Origin: Spirochaetota bacterium
GTDB lineage: Bacteria > Spirochaetota > UBA4802 > JAKQUI01
Direction of reading: 5' to 3'
NCBI GenBank assembly: GCA_029562645.1
Contig: JAKQUI010000077.1
Span: forward strand, 62,001-126,000
Length of the DNA stretch: 64,000 bases
The position numbers and the translations under genes are program-made. Every line of letters begins with the position of its first letter. Position 1 is the first letter of the stretch. The notes beneath the pieces were generated by a model. That model was not told the origin of the DNA. It searched no databases and saw nothing but the letters and a program-made list of their open reading frames with translations. Of the stretch, positions 1 through 7,703 are shown in pieces.

Positions 1-422
1 AGCGCCGAATGTTCGGTGTCGCCGGCCTTTCGTTTCCCGCCCTGCTTCACGTCGACGCCCTGTTGGGAGTTCACCTCCATGGTCATGATCATGGTGCATG
101 CGTCGGTATCGGCGGCCACCACGTGGGCCGTCAGCGTACCCCCGAGACGGACGTCGATGACGGTCTCGCCTTTGAGCGAACCCATCACCTCGCGCCTGAA
201 TGAAAACTCATAGGCCTTTTCGGGGACCAATCGATATTTCAAATCGACCATTGTTCCCGGACCGGATGATCCTGCGTTGATCGCAGCGTTGTTATCCGCG
301 GTATTCCCCGAATCGTGACGATCGCCGCTGCCGGAAAACGAGACAAGCGCGGCAATGATCGCGACCGAACCCGCGACAATAGAAATGGAGGTGATTGGTG
401 AACGAGTAAATTTGAACTTCAT
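1..422 (-). CDS. Exported protein of unknown function, N-terminal part (3' end outside window)
   Basis: Reading the minus strand from the ATG at 422 gives an open frame of about 140 codons that runs off the window edge. It begins MKFKFTRSPITSISIV, a positively charged start followed by a hydrophobic stretch (residues about 10-29), which looks like a signal peptide or signal anchor. A low-complexity linker rich in Ser, Gly, Asn and Asp follows. A beta-rich segment begins near residue 58 (VDLKYRLVPEKAYEFSF). That segment is loosely reminiscent of bacterial vitellogenin/lipid-transport N-terminal repeats, but this is only an impression. It lies downstream of the exported-protein gene at 597-1550 on the same strand and may be co-transcribed, although a hairpin lies between them. 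Confidence 0.6.
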   Translation of the reverse strand, partial: MKFKFTRSPITSISIVAGSVAIIAALVSFSGSGDRHDSGNTADNNAAINAGSSGPGTMVDLKYRLVPEKAYEFSFRREVMGSLKGETVIDVRLGGTLTAHVVAADTDACTMIMTMEVNSQQGVDVKQGGKRKAGDTEHSA

Positions 423-533
423 ATCGGTTCCCGAAAATTTCAATGCGTCCTATGATAACAGCGCCGTTGGGCCGCATCCCGGTGCGTAGAATTCATTGGC
501 TGCCCAATCCGAGATACTTGAATCATGATAATG

Positions 534-567
534 GGAGAGGCCGCCTCTCTAAAAGGCCGGCCTCTCC
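534..567 (-). repeat. Inverted repeat between two minus-strand genes
   Basis: A 10-bp perfect stem (534-543 with 558-567, GGAGAGGCCG type) with a 14-base loop lies between the two first minus-strand genes. No T-run follows it on the minus strand, so it would be a weak or attenuating terminator at best. It may instead be a simple palindromic repeat. Confidence 0.45.
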
Positions 568-596
568 TGGTTTGCCATTACCTCGTCGTGCAGTTC

Positions 597-1550
597 CTAC
601 AGCGCAGCGCCATCAGAATAGAGTATGTAGTCTTTAAGATTGTACACAAACCCTTTCCATTCGGTGATGGTGTGATTAATCCAACGGCTCCAGGATATGC
701 GACATCCCTTTTTCCAGCTGCACGAAACGCTTCGACGGTCCACATACGCATAGATTCTGCCCTTCAGCGCCTCGATCCCCACCTTCGTTTTAACCAGCGC
801 GGCATTGCCGATAATATCGAGATAGCCCACCAGGCCGGCCCAGCCCTCGAAGATCGTGAGGCTTGCTCCAACGCCGCCGCGTAAGACATGGGCATCAACG
901 CCGCCCTCGACAAACGCTTTCGCGGAAATGGTGGGCGCCAATTCGATTTCGAGGCCCTTCATGTCCCGCTTGTTATTATTGACGACCATTTCTTTCGCAT
1001 ACTTGGCTTTTGGCGACACGCTCGAAGTTAGCGATGCCCCATAGCGAATTTCAAAGTTCACCGGACCAACGGGCCAACTAATCCTTGGCATTTGTTTTTT
1101 TACGTATTTCGAAATCGTAAAGAGATTTTCATCATTCGTTGATTCCGTGTAGTCTATGTTTCGATCATAGGAATATATGGTGATGCCGAAATAATAAATC
1201 GACGCATGTATTTTCCAGTTCTTAAAGGGCGCCAAGTCATAATCAATCCCGATTTCCTGTTGCGTCTGACTGGGTGCAGTAGCCGATACCCCCACGATAT
1301 TGCCCGCAATAAGATCCGCACCAATAAGCGGAATATTTACTCCGAACATCTTTGTCCCGAGATATGCGTCGGAATGCGCCCATGACTTTTCACTGGTTTT
1401 ACCGACCTTGAAATCGTACTTCACGCCCATGATGTTGCCGAACTTGCCGTTGCCAAATTCCTTGGACCATTCGCCGGCCTCCGTAATTGAAGCACCTGCA
1501 AACGCGAAGCATAACAATGACAAGACGATGATCCGTACGTTGTTACTCAT
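597..1550 (-). CDS. Exported protein of unknown function (317 aa)
   Basis: The protein opens with a clear signal peptide (MSNNVRIIVLSLLCFAFAGASITEAG) with likely cleavage after the Ala-rich end. The start is supported by a strong AAGGAGGGG ribosome-binding site just upstream on the minus strand. The mature part has alternating hydrophobic and polar segments, several Gly-rich turns (GVNIPLIGADLIAGNIVG) and many Tyr and Trp residues, which suggests a beta-rich secreted or outer-membrane protein. I do not recognise a family. The partial exported protein gene at 1-422 follows it on the same strand. Confidence 0.75.
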   Translation of the reverse strand: MSNNVRIIVLSLLCFAFAGASITEAGEWSKEFGNGKFGNIMGVKYDFKVGKTSEKSWAHSDAYLGTKMFGVNIPLIGADLIAGNIVGVSATAPSQTQQEIGIDYDLAPFKNWKIHASIYYFGITIYSYDRNIDYTESTNDENLFTISKYVKKQMPRISWPVGPVNFEIRYGASLTSSVSPKAKYAKEMVVNNNKRDMKGLEIELAPTISAKAFVEGGVDAHVLRGGVGASLTIFEGWAGLVGYLDIIGNAALVKTKVGIEALKGRIYAYVDRRSVSCSWKKGCRISWSRWINHTITEWKGFVYNLKDYILYSDGAAL

Positions 1551-1800
1551 TACCCCTCCTTGAGCTGTTAATAAAAATGATATGTACGTATAAGCGGTCC
1601 CAGCCCGCCGTTAGATGATACAGAAGCAAAAAATATTGGCCGGTTGGTCAAGAATTTTAATCCAAAAATGTTCCAAACCGGCAGGACGGTGGGAAAAACA
1701 TAACACAACGCCTTCCGGGAGAAACTGACGAGTGATAAAAAAATGAACAGAGTCATCGAATTCTACTTGAGGAATATGCGACATAACAATAATAGTACGC
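1551..1800. other. Divergent intergenic region
   Basis: About 250 bases separate two divergently transcribed genes. The stretch is visibly more A+T-rich than the genes on either side, with several short A and T runs. It must hold promoters in both directions, but I could not find a convincing -35/-10 pair. The short open frames here lack ribosome-binding sites and protein-like composition. Confidence 0.5.
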
Positions 1801-3090
1801 ATGGACCGATTTCTTCATTATACAGGAGGATCCGGCAGCCTGCGTCGATGCTTCCTACGGCGTTCGTACGGACTTTTCGCACTCGCGCTCCTGTTCGCAC
1901 TGGGACTCGTGTACGATCCGCGACTGGTCGATGCGCAGACGGCCACTGCGCCCCAGCGGATCATCCGGGTGGGGGTTTACGGCGACGGCGGCGTGGGGAG
2001 CGTGCCCGGCGGCGAGCGCGAATACGCGAAGGTCATCGCCGACATCATCAACGCCCTGAACACGCGCATGCGCGCGCGGGTCGTCACCGGCGAGGACATC
2101 CGCGGGGGCGCGCTCAAGCGCATGGACGTGGTCATCTTCCCCGGCGGGACCGGCCTGGGGCAGTATAACAGCCTCGGGCAAACGGGGCGCCACCAAGTGC
2201 AAAAGTTCGTCTACAAGGGCGGCGGCTACATCGGCATTTGCGCGGGCGCGTATCTTGCGCAAACCTATGAGGCGAAGCGGCACGGATCGAGCCTGCAGAT
2301 CGCCCGCGCGAAGGTCTTCAACAAATCCAGGCACTGGGCGCGCGGCGCAGGGGTGATCCGCGTGCGCATGACCAATGTGGGAAAACGCCTGCTGCCCGAG
2401 CTCAGGAACCACACCACGTTCTTCATGCAATACTATAACGGGCCGCTCCTGGTTCCGCTCCGGGGTCCTAAAATCCGCGGATACGACGAGCTCATGCGCT
2501 TCGAGTCCAACGTGTATCATGGCGATCCCCGGGGGAAGGGCGAATCGCCCGGGAAGACCTTTCTCCTGCGGACGCGGCGCGGCCGCGGGACGGTGGTGCT
2601 CATGTCGGGACACCCGGAATCGACACCGGGCTTTCGCTGGCTCGTGCCGCGCATGGTGGAGATCGCCGCGCGCGTGCGCCCGTCGCGCTACCCCGCGCGG
2701 TTCGTCCGTCCGAACAAGTACGATCGCGAAATCATGTTCACCGGGGCCTGGTTCCAGGAGGAGCGCCGGCTCATCGGGATCGTGAAAAACGCCGACCTCG
2801 AGGAGGAAAAGGACGTGATCGCGGCGATCGCGCGGCTCCGCGAGATGGGATCGACCGACGTGTGCAAGCATTTTCCCGTGCTTCTGGGGACCGACCTGCC
2901 CTCCGTTCGCATCGCCACGGCGAAGGCCATCGTATACTTCGATTACTTCCCGGCGCTGGGATACTTGAAAAAATTCATCTCGTCCGAGGACGACCGCGCC
3001 GCCCGGGCTGCGCTCATCGAGGCGCGCAACTATCTCTCCGTCTCGCGCCCGGATCGGGAACGGGTCGTCATCAAGGAAAAGGCATTGTAG
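1801..3090 (+). CDS. Exported BPL_N / class I glutamine-amidotransferase-like protein
   Basis: After a signal peptide (hydrophobic core FALALLFALGLV), the protein carries a fold seen in the N-terminal domain of eukaryotic-type biotin-protein ligases and in class I glutamine amidotransferases. The signature is MDVVIFPGG at about residues 107-115 and GGYIGICAGAYLA, which contains the nucleophile-elbow Cys. The C-terminal ~110 residues (IVKNADLEEEKDVIAAIARLREMG onward) look like HEAT-type helical repeats. The ATG at 1801 has no ribosome-binding site. An AGGAGG at 1824-1829 sits 10 bases before an in-frame CTG at 1840, which would give a textbook signal peptide (LRRCFLRRSYGLF), so the true start may be 1840. 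The flavin reductase gene follows after 8 bases. Enzymatic activity is not established for this bacterial subfamily. Confidence 0.8.
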   Translation: MDRFLHYTGGSGSLRRCFLRRSYGLFALALLFALGLVYDPRLVDAQTATAPQRIIRVGVYGDGGVGSVPGGEREYAKVIADIINALNTRMRARVVTGEDIRGGALKRMDVVIFPGGTGLGQYNSLGQTGRHQVQKFVYKGGGYIGICAGAYLAQTYEAKRHGSSLQIARAKVFNKSRHWARGAGVIRVRMTNVGKRLLPELRNHTTFFMQYYNGPLLVPLRGPKIRGYDELMRFESNVYHGDPRGKGESPGKTFLLRTRRGRGTVVLMSGHPESTPGFRWLVPRMVEIAARVRPSRYPARFVRPNKYDREIMFTGAWFQEERRLIGIVKNADLEEEKDVIAAIARLREMGSTDVCKHFPVLLGTDLPSVRIATAKAIVYFDYFPALGYLKKFISSEDDRAARAALIEARNYLSVSRPDRERVVIKEKAL

Positions 3091-3098
3091 GATACGAC

Positions 3099-3713
3099 AT
3101 GCGACGCGCCGAACCGCCAGCCGAAAAACTCGTCCTCAAGCCCGGCAACATGCTCTATCCGGTCCCGGCTGTGCTGGTCACCTGCCGCCGCGGCGCCGAG
3201 GACAATATCCTCACCATCTCGTGGACCGGAACGGTGTGCACCAACCCGCCCATGCTGTCCATCTCGGTGCGACCCGAGCGCCATTCGTACCCCATGCTGC
3301 GCGAGACCGGTGTGTTCGCCGTGAACCTGCCGACCCGCGCCCTCGCCCGCGCGGTGGACTTCTGCGGCGTGACCTCCGGACGCGACATCGACAAGTTTGA
3401 AACGCTGCGCCTCACGAAGGTCCCCGCGAGCGCGATCGACGCGCCGCTCGTGCGCGAGTGTCCCGTCTCGATCGAGTGCCGCGTCCGGCAGGTGATCGAG
3501 CTGGGGAGCCATCATCTCTTTCTCGCCTCGGTGGAGGCGGTGGACGTGGACCGCTCCCTCATGGACGCGAAGGGAAAGCTTCGCCTCGAGCACGCCGACC
3601 TGTTGTGCTACAATCACGGCAGCTACTGCGTGGCCTCGCGGCCGTTTGGCAAGTTCGGGTTTTCCGTGGAAAAAAAGAAAGCGAAGCGCCCGGCGCGAAA
3701 CCGGACGCGGTAG
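3099..3713 (+). CDS. Flavin reductase-like / flavoredoxin family protein
   Basis: A 204-residue protein of the FMN-binding split-barrel flavin reductase family (DIM6/NTAB, flavoredoxin type). The start at the ATG at 3099 gives MRRAEPPAEKLVLKPGNMLYPVPAVLVTC, where the family typically begins with a short lead-in and a P-x-P-A-xxVTC-like strand. Downstream, NILTISWTGTVCTNPPMLSISVRP matches the flavin-binding core. The C-terminal region (ADLLCYNHGSYCVASRPFGKFGFSV) resembles the flavoredoxin 'Y.....Y....lG.fG' ending. The ORF extends upstream in frame, but that part overlaps the BPL_N-like gene and is not needed. It probably forms an operon with that gene and would bind FMN in the cytosol. The electron donor and partner are unknown. 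Confidence 0.85.
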   Translation: MRRAEPPAEKLVLKPGNMLYPVPAVLVTCRRGAEDNILTISWTGTVCTNPPMLSISVRPERHSYPMLRETGVFAVNLPTRALARAVDFCGVTSGRDIDKFETLRLTKVPASAIDAPLVRECPVSIECRVRQVIELGSHHLFLASVEAVDVDRSLMDAKGKLRLEHADLLCYNHGSYCVASRPFGKFGFSVEKKKAKRPARNRTR

Positions 3714-3727
3714 GCCGTGCGCGCGCC

Positions 3728-3910
3728 CTATGACCCCTCGCCGCGGTGGCGGTTGGTGATATAGACGACGGCAAAGAAGACGCCGCCGACGAGCGTCGCG
3801 ATCCCGAGCGCCGTTTCCCCGTTGAGGAGAAAGTAGCCGCCCGCGACCAGCATCAGCGCGATGAGAATTATTCTTGTTGGATGCGTCAGGTTCGGGAACA
3901 ATCGCCACAT
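3728..3910 (-). CDS. Small two-helix membrane protein
   Basis: A 60-residue protein starting at the ATG at 3910 (MWRLFPNLTHP). It has two predicted membrane segments, IILIALMLVAGGYFLL and ALGIATLVGGVFFAVVYIT, joined by a short loop with an acidic residue, and ends in a basic and Gly-rich tail. The longer frame upstream lacks protein-like character, so the short start is preferred. The ribosome-binding site is weak. It sits convergent to the flavin reductase gene. No family is recognised. Confidence 0.5.
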   Translation of the reverse strand: MWRLFPNLTHPTRIILIALMLVAGGYFLLNGETALGIATLVGGVFFAVVYITNRHRGEGS

Positions 3911-4010
3911 GGGTCGCACCGCCTCGATCGGGTGTGATGGCGCCGCCGCGACGGCGCGTGCCGCATCAGACACGATGGCCGTCCCCGAGAATCGCGTAAA
4001 GGAAAAAAGC

Positions 4011-4820
4011 ATGAACCAGGACCAGGTCAAGTCGCAGCTGCTTCGCCTGAACAAGGACGTTGAGGACTTCACGGTCGTCTTTTCCGGGAAAAAGAGCCGC
4101 AAGGTGGACGGGCTCTACAAGCCAGATACGCGCGAGATCCTTATCCACAACAAAAACTTCGAGGGCGACAACGCGCTCATGTACACGGCGATCCACGAGT
4201 TCGCGCACCACATCCAGTTCACGCAGGCGGCCGCGCCGTCGTCGACGCGCGTGCACACCGCGCGCTTCTGGGACATCCTGCATCGCCTGCTCTACGACGC
4301 CGAGCACAAGGGAATCTACGCCAACCTCTTCGAGAGCGACCCTCGTTTCACGGCGCTCACGAAACGGATCCGCGAGAAGTACCTCGGCCCGGGCGGGGCG
4401 CTCATGAAGGAATTCGGCCGGCTGCTGATGGAGGCCGAGGAATTGTGCCGGGAATGCCAGGCGAGCTTCGACGATTACGTGGACCGCGAGCTCATGGTCC
4501 ACCGCGCCGCGGCCAAGACGATCATGAAGCTGCACGCGTTGGACGTGAACCCGACGATCGGCTACGAGAACATGAAGACCGTCGCGAAGATACGCGACCC
4601 CGAGCGCCGCACGGAGGTCCAGAACATGTTTCTGGACGGGAACAGTCCCGACATGGTGAAAGCGCGCTTCATGTCAAACGCCGAGGCCGCCGACGATCCC
4701 GTCCAGCGGCTCCTGCACGAGAAGAGCAAGATCATGAACGCCATCAAGACGCTGCAGGAGCGTCTGCTGGAGATCGACGAGCGGTTGCACGCGATGAAGG
4801 GAACGAGCGAAAGTGCTTGA
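4011..4820 (+). CDS. HExxH putative zinc metallopeptidase, cytosolic
   Basis: The 269-residue protein starts at the ATG at 4011 behind a purine-rich GGAAAAAAGC. The motif HEFAH (residues 62-66, within AIHEFAHHIQF) is a classical HExxH zinc-binding and catalytic motif. It is followed by HTARFWDILHRLLYDAEHKG, similar to SprT/WLM-like 'H...FW' helices that position further ligands. The N-terminal segment, up to the motif, is beta-rich (TVVFSG, REILIHNKNF). The C-terminal half is charged and helical (IMNAIKTLQERLLEIDERL) and may form a coiled coil. No signal peptide is seen. Substrate is unknown. A TetR regulator gene follows. Confidence 0.7.
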   Translation: MNQDQVKSQLLRLNKDVEDFTVVFSGKKSRKVDGLYKPDTREILIHNKNFEGDNALMYTAIHEFAHHIQFTQAAAPSSTRVHTARFWDILHRLLYDAEHKGIYANLFESDPRFTALTKRIREKYLGPGGALMKEFGRLLMEAEELCRECQASFDDYVDRELMVHRAAAKTIMKLHALDVNPTIGYENMKTVAKIRDPERRTEVQNMFLDGNSPDMVKARFMSNAEAADDPVQRLLHEKSKIMNAIKTLQERLLEIDERLHAMKGTSESA

Positions 4821-4890
4821 AATTAATCCGCTATCGGGGCTATCGTATACGATCACGGCACATTGCCAATCACACGCGCCCTGGACAGGA

Positions 4891-5523
4891 ATGACGGTAC
4901 GGAAACACAACGGCGAGGGGACCTTCGCGCGCCTCAAAAAACAGGAGAAGGACCTGCGCAAGCAGATCATCGTGGACGCCGCGGAGAAGCTCTTCGCGTC
5001 CAAGCCCTTCTCGCGCGTAAGCATGCGCGACATCGCGAAGGAGGCGGGGATCTCGCCCGCGGCCATCTACCGGCATTTTCCCGACCAGCAGGCGCTCTTC
5101 CTGGAGTCGTTCGCGCGCGGCACCAGCGAGCTCAAGGACGAGTTCGACGCGCTCATGGCCCGCCCCGGCGGGGTGACCATCGAGCATGCGGTGGAGCGCT
5201 TCATCGAGTACTTCTCCCTCAAGGACCAGTACTTCCGGATGATGATCAACTTTTTTCTCGAGGGGACGGTCGCTCCGGACATGTTCCACAAGCTCTCCGA
5301 CATCGAGCGCGCGATGCTGGACCAGTTCGACGCGATCTTTAGCTCGCTGGGCGCACGCGGGGACGTCCGGTTCTACTCCCATGCGCTCTTTGCGGCGCTT
5401 ACCGGGATCGTGGCCATCTTCCGCTCCACGCCGGACAAGAGCGATGCGCAGATCCTGGAGCACCGCAAGCGTATCGCGCGGACCGTCGCGGGCATCTTCA
5501 AGGACGCCCTCGCCGCGCGGTGA
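4891..5523 (+). CDS. TetR/AcrR-family transcriptional regulator
   Basis: A 210-residue repressor-type protein. Residues about 22-68 contain the family helix-turn-helix (IIVDAAEKLFASKPFSRV, then MRDIAKEAGISPAAIYRHF), and a helical ligand-binding domain follows. The ATG at 4891 is preferred because GGACAGGA precedes it; a longer frame from 4813 adds a segment without family similarity. The target and ligand are unknown. The neighbouring peptidase gene upstream and the convergent unknown gene downstream are candidates for regulation. No operator is evident. Confidence 0.88.
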   Translation: MTVRKHNGEGTFARLKKQEKDLRKQIIVDAAEKLFASKPFSRVSMRDIAKEAGISPAAIYRHFPDQQALFLESFARGTSELKDEFDALMARPGGVTIEHAVERFIEYFSLKDQYFRMMINFFLEGTVAPDMFHKLSDIERAMLDQFDAIFSSLGARGDVRFYSHALFAALTGIVAIFRSTPDKSDAQILEHRKRIARTVAGIFKDALAAR

Positions 5524-5542
5524 TCCGCGTCGCGCCGCCGGC

Positions 5543-6403
5543 CTAGTAGCTCTGCCCCTCCCCGAAAGCGCCGCGGCCCTCGATGGGCTTGAACACGAAC
5601 TCCCCGTGGAGCTGCGCGAGCGAGTCGGTCACCTCCTCCGCCTTCGAGAGCGGCGTCTTCACGCCGCGGCCCTTGAAGTTCGATCCCGCGTCCACCAGAA
5701 AATACTCGTTCCCCTCGAAATCGGCCAGGAGCTTGATGTGCCCGCCGTGGGTGGGCTGGAAATTGAACGGCTCGCTCCGCAGGCAGATGGCGGTCTCCTC
5801 GTGCGGCTTGCTGCCGATGGAATAGAACTTGGGGGTGCCCGTTTTCACCTGCGGGATCATCGCCAGATAGGTCACGTGATCGCCCGGCCGCATGTCCGCG
5901 AGCCGCTCCCTGAACTTGTCGCGCCCGACCTTGTTCCAGTCGATGGCCTCCGCGAACCGGCCGATGCGGAACTTCTGCTGTATGGGAATGAACACGCAGC
6001 CCATCGCCTCGCGCCTGCTCAGGTATACGAGCTGCTCCGGGGTGTAGGTCGACTCGACGAAATTCAGGATGGCGTTCTGGAGCGCCGGGTACTTCTTGAA
6101 CACCTGCCAGTTTTGGATGATGGCGATCGCGTCCATCATGGCGGGGCTGTTGCCGAAGGTGGTCGTGAACCGATAGAGCGAGTCCTCCGCCGAGGGCCGC
6201 AGGATCCCCGCCTCGGCGACGAAGGCGCACTCCTTGATGTCGACGACATTGACGAGGATCATCCCTCCCTGGTCGTCGAAATTGGTAAAGCACCCCTGCT
6301 GGTCCTTGCTGGTATTGATGCGACGGACGATCGTCCCCTTTGCGATCTTCGCCGGATCGGCCACGGGCACGATGATGTCGGTGTTCTTCAGCAGTTCGTC
6401 CAT
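5543..6403 (-). CDS. Cytosolic protein of unknown function (286 aa)
   Basis: An evenly composed, soluble-looking protein starting MDELLKNTDIIVPVADP, with no signal peptide or membrane segment. It alternates predicted strands (IVPVADPAKIAKGTIVRRI, GGMILVNVVDIKECAFV, HVTYLAMIPQV, EYFLVDAG) with helices in the middle (MMDAIAIIQNWQVFKKYPALQNAI). No known catalytic motif stands out and I do not recognise the family. Its codon use matches core neighbours, and its length and clean frame leave little doubt that it is a gene. It is convergent with the TetR gene. Confidence 0.7.
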   Translation of the reverse strand: MDELLKNTDIIVPVADPAKIAKGTIVRRINTSKDQQGCFTNFDDQGGMILVNVVDIKECAFVAEAGILRPSAEDSLYRFTTTFGNSPAMMDAIAIIQNWQVFKKYPALQNAILNFVESTYTPEQLVYLSRREAMGCVFIPIQQKFRIGRFAEAIDWNKVGRDKFRERLADMRPGDHVTYLAMIPQVKTGTPKFYSIGSKPHEETAICLRSEPFNFQPTHGGHIKLLADFEGNEYFLVDAGSNFKGRGVKTPLSKAEEVTDSLAQLHGEFVFKPIEGRGAFGEGQSY

Positions 6404-6637
6404 GCGGATTCTCTCCCGTTCAAGACGCGATGCAACGCAGCGGCGCCGTTCGTAGAAAACAGTTCACCGCGTCGCAGCGGCTGTCAAGGAAAAATGACTC
6501 TCGCGCGGCGGGATGGGCGGTATGAGAAAAACTGATTAGGAAAAACGCGAGCGCGAACTACAGGAGCACACGCCTGTAGGGACAATGCAATGCCTTGTTC
6601 CTGCAGACTGAACCCTGTTTTCAGGGGTTAAAACATG

Positions 6638-6666
6638 TTGACTTTTCCCTTGGAAGCTGCTAGATT
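6638..6666 (+). promoter_or_regulatory. Sigma-70-type promoter, extended -10
   Basis: TTGACT at 6638-6643 and TAGATT at 6661-6666 are separated by exactly 17 bases, and the -10 is preceded by TGC (extended -10). It points toward the exported-protein gene at 6904, giving a leader of about 230 bases. Confidence 0.6.
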
Positions 6667-6742
6667 CGAATGGTCGAGGCGGCATGGGACCACACGCGCA
6701 TCGCGGCGAAAATTTTTCAATTCTTCCTCGTCCGCGCACATA

Positions 6743-6862
6743 TAAGGCCGATGTCACACACTTTTTGGCCGGAAAAGGGCTGTCTGCAGGGATGATCCAG
6801 TTCTTATAACCGGCAGTATGTCTCTTGACGCATTGCAGAAAGGGGCGGAGTTTCGTAAGTAG
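6743..6862 (+). repeat. Direct repeat, copy 1 (decayed gene 3' end)
   Basis: About 120 bp nearly identical to 7579-7696. In one frame it reads KADVTHFLAGKGLSAGMIQF before a 2-base difference breaks the frame. Past that point it again reads SMSLDALQKGAEFRK and stops at the TAG at 6860-6862. Copy 2 is open throughout, so this looks like the frameshifted 3' end of a once-coding sequence. Confidence 0.7.
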
Positions 6863-6903
6863 AAAACTGTCTACTGATAACTATCCCCCCGAGGAACCCG
6901 CAC

Positions 6904-7434
6904 ATGAAAACCGGCAGGACCCTGCGGACAGCAATCATTCTCTCCCTTGCGTTCATGATCGCCGCGACTGCCGAATACCTGTTTTCGAATGACCGAGAAC
7001 CCCCACTGATCCTGAAGCTCGAGATCGTCCAAGACGAGCACAGCAAGGACAGCGCCACCGTTACCGAGCGGGTGAGCATCATCGGGCGAGATGTCGCGTA
7101 TTGGTGGGAGGGTTTCGGCTTTCGTCGCGACGGCCGCGGCAATCACCGCTACCGGTTGAGCCCGGACGGATACGGGAGCCTGGTGCGGTACATCACGACG
7201 AACCGGCTCAATCGAGACCTGAAGGAGGAGCGGCCGTACGGGAAGATCGGGCTGTCGATCTCGCTGAGGCTCAACATGATAATGAACGGAGTGAAGACAT
7301 CGGCGTTCCTGAAGGGCATGTACAACGAGTGGGGAGCGAAGCAGGAACGGCGATGCAACCTGGAGAACATCGACTTCTTCCGGCGATGCAAGCACATCGC
7401 CCGGCAGGCGAAGAATAAATCGGACCGGTTCTGA
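6904..7434 (+). CDS. Exported or membrane-anchored protein of unknown function (176 aa)
   Basis: The protein opens with MKTGRTLRTAIILSLAFMIAATAEYLF, a typical signal peptide or signal anchor, then has a basic, soluble domain without recognisable motifs (YWWEGFGFRRDGRGNHRYRL, then RYITTNRLNRDL). The C-terminus is rich in Arg and Lys with two Cys residues (RRCNLENIDFFRRCKHIARQ). It lies between the two copies of the ~119-bp repeat and is followed within 11 bases by a small ORF with a good ribosome-binding site. The setting suggests an acquired or rearranged segment. Function unknown. Confidence 0.6.
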   Translation: MKTGRTLRTAIILSLAFMIAATAEYLFSNDREPPLILKLEIVQDEHSKDSATVTERVSIIGRDVAYWWEGFGFRRDGRGNHRYRLSPDGYGSLVRYITTNRLNRDLKEERPYGKIGLSISLRLNMIMNGVKTSAFLKGMYNEWGAKQERRCNLENIDFFRRCKHIARQAKNKSDRF

Positions 7435-7445
7435 GGGGGAGCGGC

Positions 7446-7631
7446 ATGGCCATCTACAGTACATGGCTGGTGCGCGCGATCACTTTCGGTTTCGCGACGG
7501 GGATCACGCTTTTCACTTTCATACTCGTGAGGAAGCAGGCGCGGGGCGATATTGTCCTCCTGAATCACGAGCAAAATTTAAGGCCGATGTCACACACTTT
7601 ATGGCCGGAAGAGGACAGTCTGCAGGGCTGA
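7446..7631 (+). CDS. Small membrane ORF, 3' end fused into a repeat
   Basis: A 61-codon frame beginning MAIYSTWLVRAITFGF with one membrane segment (AITFGFATGITLFTFILV), preceded by GAGGGGGAGCGGC, a good ribosome-binding site, 11 bases after the previous stop. From about codon 45 onward it reads into repeat copy 2 in a frame different from that repeat's own open frame. Its natural 3' end was therefore probably lost by recombination. It may be a truncated gene. Confidence 0.4.
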   Translation: MAIYSTWLVRAITFGFATGITLFTFILVRKQARGDIVLLNHEQNLRPMSHTLWPEEDSLQG

Positions 7632-7696
7632 TCCAGTTCTCAACCGGCAGTATGTTTCTTGACGCATTGCGGAAAGGGGCGAAGTTTCTTAAGTAG
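7579..7696 (+). repeat. Direct repeat, copy 2 (intact coding-tail frame)
   Basis: This is the partner of 6743-6862, 118 bp long. One frame is open through the repeat and ends at the TAG at 7694-7696, giving a 37-residue tail (ADVTHFMAGRGQSAGLIQF, then STGSMFLDALRKGAKFLK). The two copies bracket the gene at 6904 and the small ORF at 7446. Confidence 0.7.
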
Positions 7697-7703
7697 TTAT
7701 GTT

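Larger units (their letters stand above)
6404..6903. other. 500-base intergenic region with a promoter and a repeat copy
   Basis: This stretch holds a small imperfect hairpin near 6610-6628 (AACCCTG with CAGGGGTT), a good plus-strand promoter at 6638-6666 and the first copy of a ~119-bp repeat (6743-6862). The rest shows no gene that I can support. The expected transcript would carry a ~230-base leader before the gene at 6904. Confidence 0.6.

Noticed and set aside
1855-2871. 338-codon minus-strand ORF opposite the BPL_N-like gene
   Set aside because: It is a shadow frame. It is His/Arg/Ala-rich, has no signal or motif, and the plus-strand gene has clear homology.
6640-6690. AGATTCGAATG resembling a tRNA T-arm
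   Set aside because: No matching acceptor, D or anticodon stems nearby; the site overlaps a good -10 box instead.
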